Shown in pieces: positions 16,388-24,638 of a DNA stretch of 64,000 nucleotides (the first letter of the stretch is position 1; each line of letters begins with the position of its first letter). The notes beneath the pieces were generated by a model, which worked only from the letters and a program-made list of their open reading frames with translations, searched no databases and was not told the origin of the DNA. Source of the DNA: Comamonas testosteroni (lineage in GTDB: Bacteria; Pseudomonadota; Gammaproteobacteria; Burkholderiales; Burkholderiaceae_C); the NCBI RefSeq assembly GCF_003569915.1, contig NZ_KZ984444.1, forward strand, positions 124,001 to 188,000. Direction: 5' to 3'. A program made the position numbers and the translations under genes.

Positions 16388-18229
16388 ATGTCAGTCAATC
16401 CCCCTAAAGAGTCCGGCGCCCCAGGTGCTGGCAATTCCTCCGCGCCTTCCGATGCATCGTCGGCGCGCCCTGTTTTGCGTGCACCGGCCAAGCCTGCGAA
16501 GGCGGAAAAGCCAGCAGCCCGTGGTGGCCGCGACCGCAATGTGCGCAACGAGCGCGGTGACCGCGGCGATGGCCCGCGTGGTGACCGCCCAGCCCGCCCC
16601 CCGCGTGACCGTGATGAGCGCCCACGCGCTTCGGGCTTTGGTCGCCCGGACCAGGGTCGCCCGGATGGTGCTCGTCCTTCGCGTGATGATGGTGGCCGCC
16701 GTGACGACGGCCGCCGTGGTGGCTTCTCGCAGCGCGATGAGCGCCGTTCCAGCTTTGGCCGCGATGACCGCCCCTTTGACGGCGGTGGTGAGCGCCGCTT
16801 TGGTGGTGGTGACCGTGGTTTCCGCCCCTATGGCGAACAGCGCGACGGCCAGCGTGCAGAGCGCGGTGATCGCGGTGAGCGTCCCCAAGGTCGTGACTTC
16901 GGTGATCGCCGTGAATTCCGTCCTCGTGATGACCGCCGCGATGATCGCCCTCAAGGTCGTGATTTTGGTGACCGTCCTCAGGGCCGTGGCTTTGGCCGCC
17001 CTGACGGTCGTTCCGAAGGTGGCGAACGCCGTGAGTTCCGTCCTCGTGATGACCGTCGCGATGATCGTCCACAGGGCCGTGACTTTGGTGACCGTCCTCA
17101 AAACCGCGGCTATGGCCGTTCTGAAGGTGGTGAACGCGGCGAGCGCCGTGAGTTCCGTCCCCGTGACGATCGTCGGGATGATCGTCCACAAGGCCGCGAC
17201 TTTGGCGCGCCCCGTGGTGACCGTGGCCCGCGTGCTGATCGCGATAGCCGCGACAGCGCACCGCGCCGCTTTGATGACCGCCGTAACGACGGCCGCCGCG
17301 ATGAGCGTGGTGGCCGTGGTGGTGAACCACGTCATATCCCCGGCTCGTTCATTTCTGAATCCGAACGCCGCCCTACGACCGGTATCCGCACCTACCGTCC
17401 TGCAGCCGATGGCTCGGACCGTGTGATTCCCGTCAAGCGCGCTCCTGAAGTGGAGGCTCGTCAGGACGACCGCCCCGGTGCCATCCGCATCAACAAGCGC
17501 ATTGCCGATATGGGCCTGTGCTCGCGCCGCGAGGCTGATGAGTGGGTGGAAAACGGCTGGGTCAAGGTCAACGGCGAAGTCGCGATCATGGGCCAGAACG
17601 TGGTGCCCGGCGACAGGATCGAGATCGACCAGAAGGCGCAGGACCGCCAGGACCAGCAAGTCACCATCTTGCTGCACAAGCCCATGGGCTATGTGAGCGG
17701 TCAGGCCGAAGACGGCCATGAACCTGCTGTCGTGCTGTTCACCAACGAAAACCGCTGGAACGAAGACCGCAGCAAGACGCGCTTTAACTTCAGCCAGCTC
17801 AAGGGCCTGGCGCCTTGCGGCCGTCTGGACATTGACTCCGTGGGCCTGCTGGTGCTGACCCAGGATGGCCGCGTAGCCCGCCACATCATTGGCGAGGACT
17901 CCGAAGTCGACAAGGAATACCTGGTGCGCGTGACCATGGGCGACCGTGATATCGATGTGCAGTCCGTCTTCCCCGAAGAAAAGCTGGCACTGCTGCGCCA
18001 CGGCCTGGAGCTGGACGGCGAAGCCTTGCAGCCCGCCAAGGTGGACTGGCAGAATCCCGAGCAGCTGCGCTTTGTGCTGACCGAAGGCAAGAAGCGCCAG
18101 ATTCGCCGCATGTGCGAACTGGTGGGGCTGCGCGTGGTGGGCTTGAAGCGCATCCGTATTGGCGGCGTGACTCTGGGCAATCTGCCTGTGGGTCAGTGGC
18201 GGTATCTCGGTCAAAACGAGACGTTTTGA
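16388..18229 (+). CDS. rluB: 23S rRNA pseudouridine synthase RluB with long Arg/Asp-rich N-terminal repeats
   Basis: 613 residues from the ATG at 16388. The C-terminal ~250 residues are a complete RsuA/RluB-family enzyme: an S4 RNA-binding domain (INKRIADMGLCSRREADEWVENG), then the catalytic loop GRLDIDSVGLLVLTQDG with the essential Asp, and KKRQIRRMCELVGLRVVGLKR near the end. The first ~350 residues are low-complexity and rich in Arg, Asp and Gly, with three near-identical ~40-residue units around REFRPRDDRRDDRPQGRDF starting near 16911, 17031 and 17148. Such tails bind RNA non-specifically in other proteins; that role here is inference. A longer start at 16337 is possible but less likely. 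Confidence 0.9.
   Translation: MSVNPPKESGAPGAGNSSAPSDASSARPVLRAPAKPAKAEKPAARGGRDRNVRNERGDRGDGPRGDRPARPPRDRDERPRASGFGRPDQGRPDGARPSRDDGGRRDDGRRGGFSQRDERRSSFGRDDRPFDGGGERRFGGGDRGFRPYGEQRDGQRAERGDRGERPQGRDFGDRREFRPRDDRRDDRPQGRDFGDRPQGRGFGRPDGRSEGGERREFRPRDDRRDDRPQGRDFGDRPQNRGYGRSEGGERGERREFRPRDDRRDDRPQGRDFGAPRGDRGPRADRDSRDSAPRRFDDRRNDGRRDERGGRGGEPRHIPGSFISESERRPTTGIRTYRPAADGSDRVIPVKRAPEVEARQDDRPGAIRINKRIADMGLCSRREADEWVENGWVKVNGEVAIMGQNVVPGDRIEIDQKAQDRQDQQVTILLHKPMGYVSGQAEDGHEPAVVLFTNENRWNEDRSKTRFNFSQLKGLAPCGRLDIDSVGLLVLTQDGRVARHIIGEDSEVDKEYLVRVTMGDRDIDVQSVFPEEKLALLRHGLELDGEALQPAKVDWQNPEQLRFVLTEGKKRQIRRMCELVGLRVVGLKRIRIGGVTLGNLPVGQWRYLGQNETF
16911..17218 (+). repeat. Three in-frame tandem repeats within rluB
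   Basis: Units begin at about 16911, 17031 and 17148 (spacing 120 and 117 bp, hence 40 and 39 codons). Each encodes REFRPRDDRRDDRPQGRDFG with small changes. The DNA differs mostly at third positions, so the peptide sequence is being kept. Confidence 0.85.
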
Positions 18230-18230
18230 C

Positions 18231-18338
18231 ACCCCCTGAGGCGCTTTGCGCCTTCCCCCGCTCTCGATGCATCGCATCGGGAGGGGGACGATGCCATCGC
18301 CGCGAGGCGGCTCTTGCTCGGCATCTCTGGGCTGGGTT
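18231..18338 (+). repeat. GC-rich gene-end repeat, copy 4
   Basis: Begins CCCCCTGAGGCGCTTTGCG two bases after the rluB stop, continues CCTTCCCCCGCTCTCG and GGGAGGGGGACGATGCC, and ends CGAGGCGGCTCTTGCTCGG. It is nearly identical in order to the copy after ruvA at 58746. Confidence 0.85.
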
Positions 18339-18351
18339 ATGCCAGTTTTAG

Positions 18352-18426
18352 ATGAAACCAGCCTCTAGTCCATGATCCATAAGCGCAAGCAGCTATTCTT
18401 TTTGAATTAGCGCTTGCGCTTTTTTC
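18352..18426 (+). repeat. AT-rich repeat copy with terminator-like hairpin
   Basis: Contains CCTCTAGTCCATGATCCATA, then AGCTATTCTTTTTGAA, matching the family consensus. Arms AGCGCAAGC (18382-18390) and GCTTGCGCT (18412-18420) pair and are followed by six T, so this copy could act as the rluB terminator. Confidence 0.65.
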
Positions 18427-18454
18427 ATGGCTGCGGGGGACGCCAGAGGTGATT

Positions 18455-18513
18455 TTTATTGAAATTGGCCTTTAGTCCAAGACTCATATAGGCATGCAGC
18501 TATCAATTTTGAT
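18455..18513 (+). repeat. AT-rich AGCTATC-type repeat copy
   Basis: Best consensus copy: GGCCTTTAGTCCAAGACTC, then ATATAGGCATGC and AGCTATCAATTTTGATGA. It lies about 100 bp from the previous copy in the same orientation. The 410 bp gap between rluB and htpG is otherwise filled by the GC-rich repeat and the htpG promoter region. Confidence 0.75.
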
Positions 18514-18547
18514 GATTGAGCTGTGTCGCAAACCGCCGTGCAAAGCC

Positions 18548-18577
18548 CTTGAAATCCCCGGGGCTGTCCTTAGCTAA
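18548..18577 (+). promoter_or_regulatory. Possible heat-shock (sigma-32) promoter of htpG
   Basis: CTTGAAA at 18548-18554, preceded by CC, matches the sigma-32 -35 element. The region 13-14 bases further on (CCTTAGCTA) is only a weak match to the -10 consensus CCCCATNTA. The position, about 60 bp before the start codon of a heat-shock gene, supports it. Confidence 0.35.
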
Positions 18578-18639
18578 TAAAGCGCATCGCCTTGTGGCGA
18601 TAAATTTTTGCGGTTTTTCCAGAATTTCATAGAACGCTC

Positions 18640-20583
18640 ATGACAAAGCAAACCCATTCCTTCCAGGCCGAAGTTGCGCAGCTGCTGCACCTCGTCACGC
18701 ATTCGCTGTATTCCAACCAGGAAATTTTTCTGCGCGAGCTGATCTCCAACGCTTCGGACGCTTGCGACAAGCTGCGTTTTGAAGCGCTGGCCGACGCCAG
18801 CCTGTACGGCGACCAGCCCAATCTGGAAGTGCGCGTGTCCTTTGACAAGGCCGCCAAGACGCTGACCATTACCGACACCGGTATCGGCATGAGCGCGCAG
18901 GAAGCCATTGAGAACCTGGGCACCATCGCCAAGAGCGGCACCAAGGCTTTCATGGAAAAGCTCAGTGGTGACCAAAAGTCCGATTCGCAGCTGATCGGCC
19001 AGTTTGGCGTGGGTTTTTACTCCGGCTTTATCGTGGCCGACAAGATCACCGTCGAATCGCGCCGTGCGGGCCTGCCCGCCAGCGAAGGCGTGCGCTGGAT
19101 CAGCGGCGGCACGGGTGACTTCGAGATCGAGCAAATCACCCGCGAAGCACGTGGCTCCAGCGTGATCCTGCATCTGCGCGACGACGCCGAAGAATTCCTC
19201 AACGGCTACAAGCTCAAGCAAGTCATTGCCAAGTACTCCGACCACATCAGCCTGCCCATCCTGATGGAAAAGGAAGAGTGGAAAGAGGGCGAGAACGATC
19301 AGCCCGGCGAGATGGTCAAGACGGGAGAATGGGAAACCGTGAACAAGGCCAGCGCCTTGTGGACCCGCCCCAAGAAAGACATCACCGAAGAGCAGTACAA
19401 AGAGTTCTACAAAGCCATCAGCCATGACTTTGAAGACCCGCTGACCTGGAGCCATAACCGCGTTGAAGGCAATACCGAGTACACGCAGCTGCTTTACATC
19501 CCTGCCAAGGCCCCGTTTGATCTGTACCAGCGCGACAAGCACGCCGGCATTAAGCTCTATGTGAAGCGCGTCTTCATCATGGACGACGCCGAAGCGCTGA
19601 TGCCCCAGTACCTGCGCTTTGTCAGCGGCGTGATCGACTCTGCCGATCTGCCCCTGAACGTCAGCCGCGAACTGCTGCAGGAAAGCCGCGACGTGCGCCT
19701 GATCCGCGACGGCTCGGCCAAGCGCGTGCTCAGCATGCTCGAAGACCTGGCCCGCCACGACAAGCATGAAGCTGCTGCCGAAGGTGAAGTCACCGACGTG
19801 GTGGATGCCGACGACAAGGCCAAGGAAGGCAAGTACACCCAGTTCTATAACGAATTTGGTGCCGTGCTCAAGGAAGGCCTGGGCGAAGACTTTGGCAACA
19901 AGGACCGCATCGCCAAGCTGCTGCGCTTTGCCACCACCACGCATGAAGGCCTGAACACCTCGTTTGCCGAGTACAAGGCCCGCATGAAGGACGGCCAGGA
20001 CGCTATCTACTACATCACGGCCGACACTCTGGCTGCTGCCAAGAACAGCCCGCAGCTCGAAGTCTTCAAGAAAAAGGGCATTGAAGTCCTTTTGATGACC
20101 GACCGCGTGGACGAATGGGCGCTGAACTATCTGCAAGAGTTTGACGGCACGCCGCTGCAATCCGTCGCCAAGGGTGCTGTGGACCTGGGCAAGCTGCAAA
20201 ACGAAGAAGAGAAAAAGGCCGCCGAAGACGCCGCCGAAGCCTTCAAGCCCGTGCTGGCCAAGCTCAAAGAAGCTCTGAAAGACAAGGCCGACGACGTGCG
20301 CGCCACCAGCCGTCTGGTCGACTCGCCCGCCTGCCTGGTCGTCAGCGACGGCGGCATGAGCCTGCAACTGGCCCGCTTGCTCAAGCAGGCTGGCCAAGCC
20401 GCCCCTGACTCCAAGCCCGTGCTGGAAGTGAACCCCGACCACGCCCTGGTCAAGAAGCTGGACGGTTCCGTCCACTTCCACGATCTGGCGCAGATTCTGT
20501 TTGACCAGGCTGTGCTGGCCGAAGGTGGTCTGCCGGAAGATCCTGCTGCTTATGTGAAGCGCGTGAATGCGCTGCTGGCTTAA
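18640..20583 (+). CDS. htpG: Molecular chaperone HtpG (bacterial Hsp90)
   Basis: 647-residue full-length ATP-dependent chaperone. N-terminal GHKL ATPase motifs are present: [44 protein letters not shown] and [16 protein letters not shown]. The middle domain contains [28 protein letters not shown] and [12 protein letters not shown], and a C-terminal dimerisation domain follows. Length matches the family. It stands alone, with a possible heat-shock promoter upstream and a strong terminator downstream. Identity is certain. Confidence 0.98.
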   Translation: MTKQTHSFQAEVAQLLHLVTHSLYSNQEIFLRELISNASDACDKLRFEALADASLYGDQPNLEVRVSFDKAAKTLTITDTGIGMSAQEAIENLGTIAKSGTKAFMEKLSGDQKSDSQLIGQFGVGFYSGFIVADKITVESRRAGLPASEGVRWISGGTGDFEIEQITREARGSSVILHLRDDAEEFLNGYKLKQVIAKYSDHISLPILMEKEEWKEGENDQPGEMVKTGEWETVNKASALWTRPKKDITEEQYKEFYKAISHDFEDPLTWSHNRVEGNTEYTQLLYIPAKAPFDLYQRDKHAGIKLYVKRVFIMDDAEALMPQYLRFVSGVIDSADLPLNVSRELLQESRDVRLIRDGSAKRVLSMLEDLARHDKHEAAAEGEVTDVVDADDKAKEGKYTQFYNEFGAVLKEGLGEDFGNKDRIAKLLRFATTTHEGLNTSFAEYKARMKDGQDAIYYITADTLAAAKNSPQLEVFKKKGIEVLLMTDRVDEWALNYLQEFDGTPLQSVAKGAVDLGKLQNEEEKKAAEDAAEAFKPVLAKLKEALKDKADDVRATSRLVDSPACLVVSDGGMSLQLARLLKQAGQAAPDSKPVLEVNPDHALVKKLDGSVHFHDLAQILFDQAVLAEGGLPEDPAAYVKRVNALLA

Positions 20584-20600
20584 GTCGGTTTAGCTTTAAG

Positions 20601-20640
20601 AAAAATCCCCGCAGAGTGGTGGCTCTGCGGGGATTTTTTA
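20601..20640 (+). terminator. Rho-independent terminator of htpG
   Basis: Stem ATCCCCGCAGAG / CTCTGCGGGGAT around TGGTGG, followed by a T-run, 20 bp after the htpG stop. Confidence 0.9.
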
Positions 20641-20704
20641 TCGGGCAGGGAGTGGCTGCTGTCTCAGGTCAACCAGGAGCGGTCGGCTAACTTTTTTTGA
20701 GTGT

Positions 20705-20747
20705 CTGCATCGGCCGTAATTGCCCGAAGGGCAATCAGACGATGCAG
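20705..20747. other. Nested inverted repeat of unknown role
   Basis: Outer arms CTGCATCG (20705-20712) and CGATGCAG (20740-20747) enclose inner arms ATTGCCC (20719-20725) and GGGCAAT (20729-20735). No T-run follows on either side. It lies between the htpG terminator and the terminator of the small lipoprotein gene. Confidence 0.5.
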
Positions 20748-20776
20748 TCGGCAGAACTGCCTGCTCCAAGTAGCAA

Positions 20777-20798
20777 AAAATCCGCCGCAGCGGATTTT
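20777..20798 (-). terminator. Rho-independent terminator of the small lipoprotein gene
   Basis: On the minus strand AAAATCCGC pairs with GCGGATTTT around a TGCG loop and runs into TTTTTT. It begins 4 bp after the stop codon at 20803. Confidence 0.75.
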
Positions 20799-20802
20799 GC
20801 TT

Positions 20803-20952
20803 TTAGCAATTACCTTTCTTGGCCTGACCTGGGGGGCAGAAATTGCCCCCGCCTCGCGGGCTGTCTACCACGACGGCACCGCTGGGCGTGTAGACAGCAC
20901 ACCCACTCAGCAAAGTGCTCACAACCACCAGAATTCCCAAAAGTTGTTTCAT
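20803..20952 (-). CDS. Small lipoprotein, hypothetical
   Basis: 49-residue predicted lipoprotein. Signal peptide MKQLLGILVVVSTLLSGC ends with lipobox LSGC, giving a mature peptide of only about 32 residues (CAVYTPSG...). The mature part has Gly and Pro and two further Cys (FCPPGQAKKGNC). GAGGATTA precedes the ATG at 20952. A longer reading frame to 21012 is rejected because it would place charged residues before the signal peptide. No function recognised. It has its own terminator. Confidence 0.7.
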   Translation of the reverse strand: MKQLLGILVVVSTLLSGCAVYTPSGAVVVDSPRGGGNFCPPGQAKKGNC

Positions 20953-21046
20953 GGTTAATCCTCGTTGTTCGATGCCTTTATCTTGCATCTTGCCATCCGG
21001 GTCAATATCCAAGACCCGTGATGGCTGATGCTTGATCGCAGTCTGT

Positions 21047-22291
21047 TCAGGGTGCTAGCACCAGATCTTTGGTGGTTACGCTGCCGGGTGCACTCAGCGT
21101 CACCGCTGGCGTGGTGTTTTGAACGGTGTAGCCCGGTGCGCTGCCCAGGAGGTTGTACTTGCCGGCCACTGCTGTATCGGCAGTGAACACCAGCGGGCCG
21201 CTCGCCACATAGGATGCCTTGAGAGGTGCCGCCAAAGGCAGAGACAGGCTGTAGGCCGCATTGGAGGGATCCACCGAAGTCCACGCGACCTCAAGCTTCT
21301 GACCCGCACTGAGTGTTTGCTGGGCACTTACTGATGCCTCTGTCAAAGGCGTGTTTGACGTGTTGATCACAGTGCCTGAAACGGTTGCCGATGCCGACGT
21401 TGGCATGGGGATAGGAGCCGTTGGTGCATTGAGCGTGGTGGTGCCTGCAGCTATCGATACGGGTACGCCGGTCACTGCAGCGGTGGTCAGGTTTTGGCCT
21501 GCAACTACCACCGTGTAGTTGGAGTTTTCCGGCAGATAGGCCAGTACGAATTTGCCCGTAGTGGCATTTGGCACGGTGGCACGCAGGTTGTTGTTCGGGT
21601 CGCGCGTGGACACCACGACGCTGGAAGCCAGTGCCGGGTTCACATAGCCAACGATCTCGGTGGTCAGTCGCTTAATCACTGCCACCACGGGCTTGAGGTT
21701 GTACTTGCCGGAGTTGCCTGCCTTGACGATGGATTTACAGGCGTCGAAATCCAGCACCATGTCTGCAACCTGGCCGCCGGTTATGCTGAAGTTGGCTTGC
21801 AGCTTGAAGCCGCTTTGCTGGCCACTGGGTGTGGTCAGAGCGATCTCGTTGGTCGATCCAGACAATACCAGGGCGTTCGCCAGCGGGTTTGCAGGCGTGG
21901 GGTTGGATGGATTGTCGGCTAGCACTAGACGGATTTGCTGGTAGTTGCCCGCTGGCAGCGGCAATGAGCCCAGTTCCTGCAGCACGCCATTTGTCAGGCC
22001 TAGCAAATCAATGCGCTTGGGAGCAATTGTCAGCTCGCTCCAACCGGCATCGCTGGTGCCAGCCGTGGCACTTTGATGCACACGGATTTTGGTGACGGTG
22101 ACGGTGACAAAGACATGGTCATAGCCACACGCTGGCGCGTCGGTCATGGCCAGCTTGAGTGTCCCCTGTTGGGCACTGCTGTCGCCACCACCTCCACCTC
22201 CGCCGCCACACGCCGCGAGACCAGCGACCATTAGGCTCAGACCGGTCCAGCACAGGGTCTTGGTAGACCGAAATCCATGTGATTTATGCAT
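21047..22291 (-). CDS. DUF4382 domain lipoprotein with poly-Gly linker
   Basis: 414 residues. A lipoprotein signal peptide ends LAAC, immediately followed by eight Gly residues. The DUF4382 domain follows (TLKLAMTDAPACGYDHVFVTVTKIRVHQS to about residue 195), a beta-rich domain of unknown function found in surface and secreted proteins. The C-terminal half resembles carboxypeptidase-regulatory-like beta sandwiches (for example VSGTVINTSNTPLTEASVSAQQTL). It is probably exposed at the outer membrane or in the periplasm. The poly-Gly start is shared with the three metalloproteases further on. Not in an obvious operon. Confidence 0.8.
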   Translation of the reverse strand: MHKSHGFRSTKTLCWTGLSLMVAGLAACGGGGGGGGDSSAQQGTLKLAMTDAPACGYDHVFVTVTVTKIRVHQSATAGTSDAGWSELTIAPKRIDLLGLTNGVLQELGSLPLPAGNYQQIRLVLADNPSNPTPANPLANALVLSGSTNEIALTTPSGQQSGFKLQANFSITGGQVADMVLDFDACKSIVKAGNSGKYNLKPVVAVIKRLTTEIVGYVNPALASSVVVSTRDPNNNLRATVPNATTGKFVLAYLPENSNYTVVVAGQNLTTAAVTGVPVSIAAGTTTLNAPTAPIPMPTSASATVSGTVINTSNTPLTEASVSAQQTLSAGQKLEVAWTSVDPSNAAYSLSLPLAAPLKASYVASGPLVFTADTAVAGKYNLLGSAPGYTVQNTTPAVTLSAPGSVTTKDLVLAP

Positions 22292-22593
22292 ACAACACTT
22301 TCCAGTTGTTGAGACAGGCGGTAATGCTATGGGTTGTCTTAAGACTGCTCCAGATATCGTGTTACGGCTCGTAGCTTGCAGTGCCCATGCGTTCTCTGAG
22401 TCAAGTCAAGGGTGTACTACCGCTGGTAACATTTCAAGAGGTCACCACTGAAAGCCATGGGCTGCGAAACAAATGGGACATGGTTGCAGGCCCTGAAAGC
22501 ACTGTGCTTCGGCGTCAGTCTTGTACCGACCAAACAGGCATCCTCGGAAGTATTGGGGCTTGGGTTTACGGATGGCAGCAGCCTCTACAAGCC
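22292..22593. other. 302 bp intergenic region, little content seen
   Basis: Lies upstream of the DUF4382 gene and downstream of the 22594 gene. The only clear element is a 10 bp palindrome GTCTTAAGAC at 22336-22345, a possible operator for the DUF4382 gene. No terminator or repeat-family copy was recognised. Confidence 0.4.
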
Positions 22594-23247
22594 TTAAGCC
22601 TTGTCCACAGCCGCATTCGCATCAGAAAAATCAAAATACAGATAGTTAGACCACAGCCCAAGGCCCAGCGCGCGTATGGGCTGCATGGGGTCTGGCGCAG
22701 GTCTGGCTGGCGGCGCAGGCGAGTCAAATCCAAAGAGCCTAGCCAGCAAGCCCGGCTTTTTGGGCGCGCTCTGGGGCGTAGCGGGGGCAGGCGTGCCCAG
22801 TTTTTGGGCCGACTGCAAAGCCGTATCGATCTCGGGCTGCAGGTTTTGAATCTGCCCCAGCAGTTGCTGGTTTTGCTCACCGATGGGCGTGTCCATCATT
22901 TCAAAAATTTCGCCGCACTCCAGCACAAAGAAGGGGTTGCGGTTTTCGGGGCGGCGCAGAAACTCCAGCGCCTCGGCCATCATGGGCTGGGCTGCGGGTT
23001 CCTTGATCTGGGCAAAGAAGTCCTGCAGGCGGGCAACGCCTGCGTCGTAGTCGCCGATCAGGGCCATGTCTTCATCGCTGCTCCAGATGGACGACGGGCA
23101 GGTGCGCGTGCTAGCGCTGAGCAGCAGTTTGAAGACGATGGGGATGTCGTAGGCGTACTCTGAAATGCCGATCAGCTTGCGCCCCTGGGCCACGGCGTCG
23201 GGGCCGGGAGCGATATTGGTCGAGTAGAGGTAGCTGCGATTGGCCAT
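22594..23247 (-). CDS. Conserved hypothetical cytoplasmic protein
   Basis: 217 residues, function not recognised. Starts MANRSYLYSTN after a good ribosome site (AGGAGAC). No signal peptide or membrane helix. The N-terminal ~125 residues look globular and the central segment is Ala/Pro/Gln-rich (residues ~150-185), acting as a linker to a short C-terminal part GLGLWSNYLYFDFSDANAA. It is divergent from chrA across 95 bp. No motif suggests an enzyme. Confidence 0.7.
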   Translation of the reverse strand: MANRSYLYSTNIAPGPDAVAQGRKLIGISEYAYDIPIVFKLLLSASTRTCPSSIWSSDEDMALIGDYDAGVARLQDFFAQIKEPAAQPMMAEALEFLRRPENRNPFFVLECGEIFEMMDTPIGEQNQQLLGQIQNLQPEIDTALQSAQKLGTPAPATPQSAPKKPGLLARLFGFDSPAPPARPAPDPMQPIRALGLGLWSNYLYFDFSDANAAVDKA

Positions 23248-23342
23248 CGTGAAGTCTCCTGTTCTTGACGCTCAAACTGTGGTGCGTGCAGTTTAGAGCA
23301 GCATAAAAGCGGCGCGCCGGGCCGTCATCAATTGCATGGAGA

Positions 23343-24560
23343 ATGCCGTTCATGAATGCATCACAGCCAGTCAGCGCGCCAGGTCGCGGCACTTTTGGGG
23401 AAGTGCTGTGGGTCTTTTTCAAGCTGGGGCTGACCTCGTTTGGCGGGCCGGTGGCGCATCTGGCTTACTTCCGCCAGGAGTTTGTGGAGCGCCGAAAGTG
23501 GCTGGACGATCAGAGCTATTCAGACCTGGTGGCGCTGTGCCAGTTTTTGCCCGGGCCTGCGAGCAGTCAGGTCGGCATGGCTCTGGGTCTGGAGCGCGCA
23601 GGCTGGGGCGGGGCGCTGGCGGCATGGCTGGGCTTTACCTTGCCGTCGGCACTGGCGTTGATGGCGTTTGCCATTGGCATGTCGCACTGGGCGGGGCTTG
23701 CGCAGTCGGGCCTGATTCATGGGCTCAAGGTGGTGGCCGTGGCGGTGGTGGCTCAGGCGGTCTGGGGCATGGCCAAGTCGCTGTGCCCGGACAGGCTGCG
23801 CGCTGGTGTGGCCGTGGTGTCTGCCTTGCTGGTGCTGGCTGCATCTTCCACGGCAGGGCAGGTGGCGGCGATTGCGCTGGGCGCGGTCATCGGGCGGTGG
23901 ATGCTGAAGCTGGGGCCTTTGCCCGCAGCGCAGCACCGCGAATATGGGGTGAGCCCGAAGGCGGGCGCGGGTTTGCTGGCGGCGTTTGGCTTGCTGCTGG
24001 TGTTGCTGCCCGCGCTGGCGCTGGTGCTGCATAGCCCGGTGCTGAAGCTGGCCAGCGATTTTTATCAGGCTGGGGCGCTCGTGTTTGGCGGCGGTCATGT
24101 GGTGCTGCCGCTGCTGCAGGCCAGTGTGGTGCCGCAGTGGGTGTCGAGCCAGAGCTTTCTGGCAGGCTATGGCGCGGCGCAGGCGGTGCCCGGCCCTTTG
24201 TTCACTTTTGCGGCTTATCTGGGGGCGGTCATGCCCAGCCCGTTTGGTGGTTGGTTTGGTGGGCTGGCCTTGCTGCTGGCAATTTTTTTGCCTGCGTTTT
24301 TGCTGCTGGCAGGCGCGCTGCCGTTCTGGGAGCGGCTGTGTCAGCGCACCGGTGTGCAGCGGGCCATGGCAGGCGTGAATGCCGCTGTGGTGGGCGTGCT
24401 GGGCGCGGCCTTGTACGACCCGGTGTGGACCAGCGCAATTCACTCCAAAGCCGATTTCGCGCTGGCGCTGGCGGCCTTTGGTCTGCTGGCCTATGCGCGG
24501 CTATCGCCCGTGCTGGTGGTGATGCTGGCGGCGCTGGCCGGGTGGGCCTTGAGTTTTTGA
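23343..24560 (+). CDS. chrA: Chromate transporter ChrA (CHR family)
   Basis: 405-residue inner-membrane protein of the CHR family, which exports chromate or, in some members, sulfate-like anions. Both halves carry the family glycine-rich motif: FFKLGLTSFGGPVAHLAYF near residue 27 and QAGALVFGGGHVVLPLLQA near residue 240, consistent with the long two-domain form. About ten to twelve hydrophobic segments. An ATG at 23352 (MNAS) is an alternative start. No chrB or chrC is adjacent. It converges with an MFS gene across a dispersed repeat. Confidence 0.9.
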   Translation: MPFMNASQPVSAPGRGTFGEVLWVFFKLGLTSFGGPVAHLAYFRQEFVERRKWLDDQSYSDLVALCQFLPGPASSQVGMALGLERAGWGGALAAWLGFTLPSALALMAFAIGMSHWAGLAQSGLIHGLKVVAVAVVAQAVWGMAKSLCPDRLRAGVAVVSALLVLAASSTAGQVAAIALGAVIGRWMLKLGPLPAAQHREYGVSPKAGAGLLAAFGLLLVLLPALALVLHSPVLKLASDFYQAGALVFGGGHVVLPLLQASVVPQWVSSQSFLAGYGAAQAVPGPLFTFAAYLGAVMPSPFGGWFGGLALLLAIFLPAFLLLAGALPFWERLCQRTGVQRAMAGVNAAVVGVLGAALYDPVWTSAIHSKADFALALAAFGLLAYARLSPVLVVMLAALAGWALSF

Positions 24561-24579
24561 GTGGGGTAGCTACTGATTT

Positions 24580-24638
24580 TGAGTCAAACAGGTCTTTAGT
24601 CCATAAAAGATATAGACTTTCAGCTATCAAATCAGGAG
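24580..24638 (+). repeat. AT-rich AGCTATC-type repeat copy
   Basis: Contains GGTCTTTAGTCCATAAAAG, then ATATAGACTTT and CAGCTATCAAATCAGGAG. It fills the space between the convergent chrA and MFS genes, and its TCA at 24632-24634 is the MFS stop codon on the minus strand. Confidence 0.75.

Noticed and set aside
16911-17218. Possible CRISPR-like or tandem DNA array
   Set aside because: The units are in frame, encode a conserved peptide and have no unique spacers, so they are protein repeats.
16391-18277. 628-codon minus-strand frame opposite rluB
   Set aside because: Mirrors the repetitive RluB frame; its Thr/Ala/Ile-rich repeats are the reverse reading of Arg/Asp codons and there is no ribosome site.
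18574-20481. 635-codon minus-strand frame opposite htpG
   Set aside because: htpG is certain on the other strand; the antisense protein is featureless and probably reflects codon bias.
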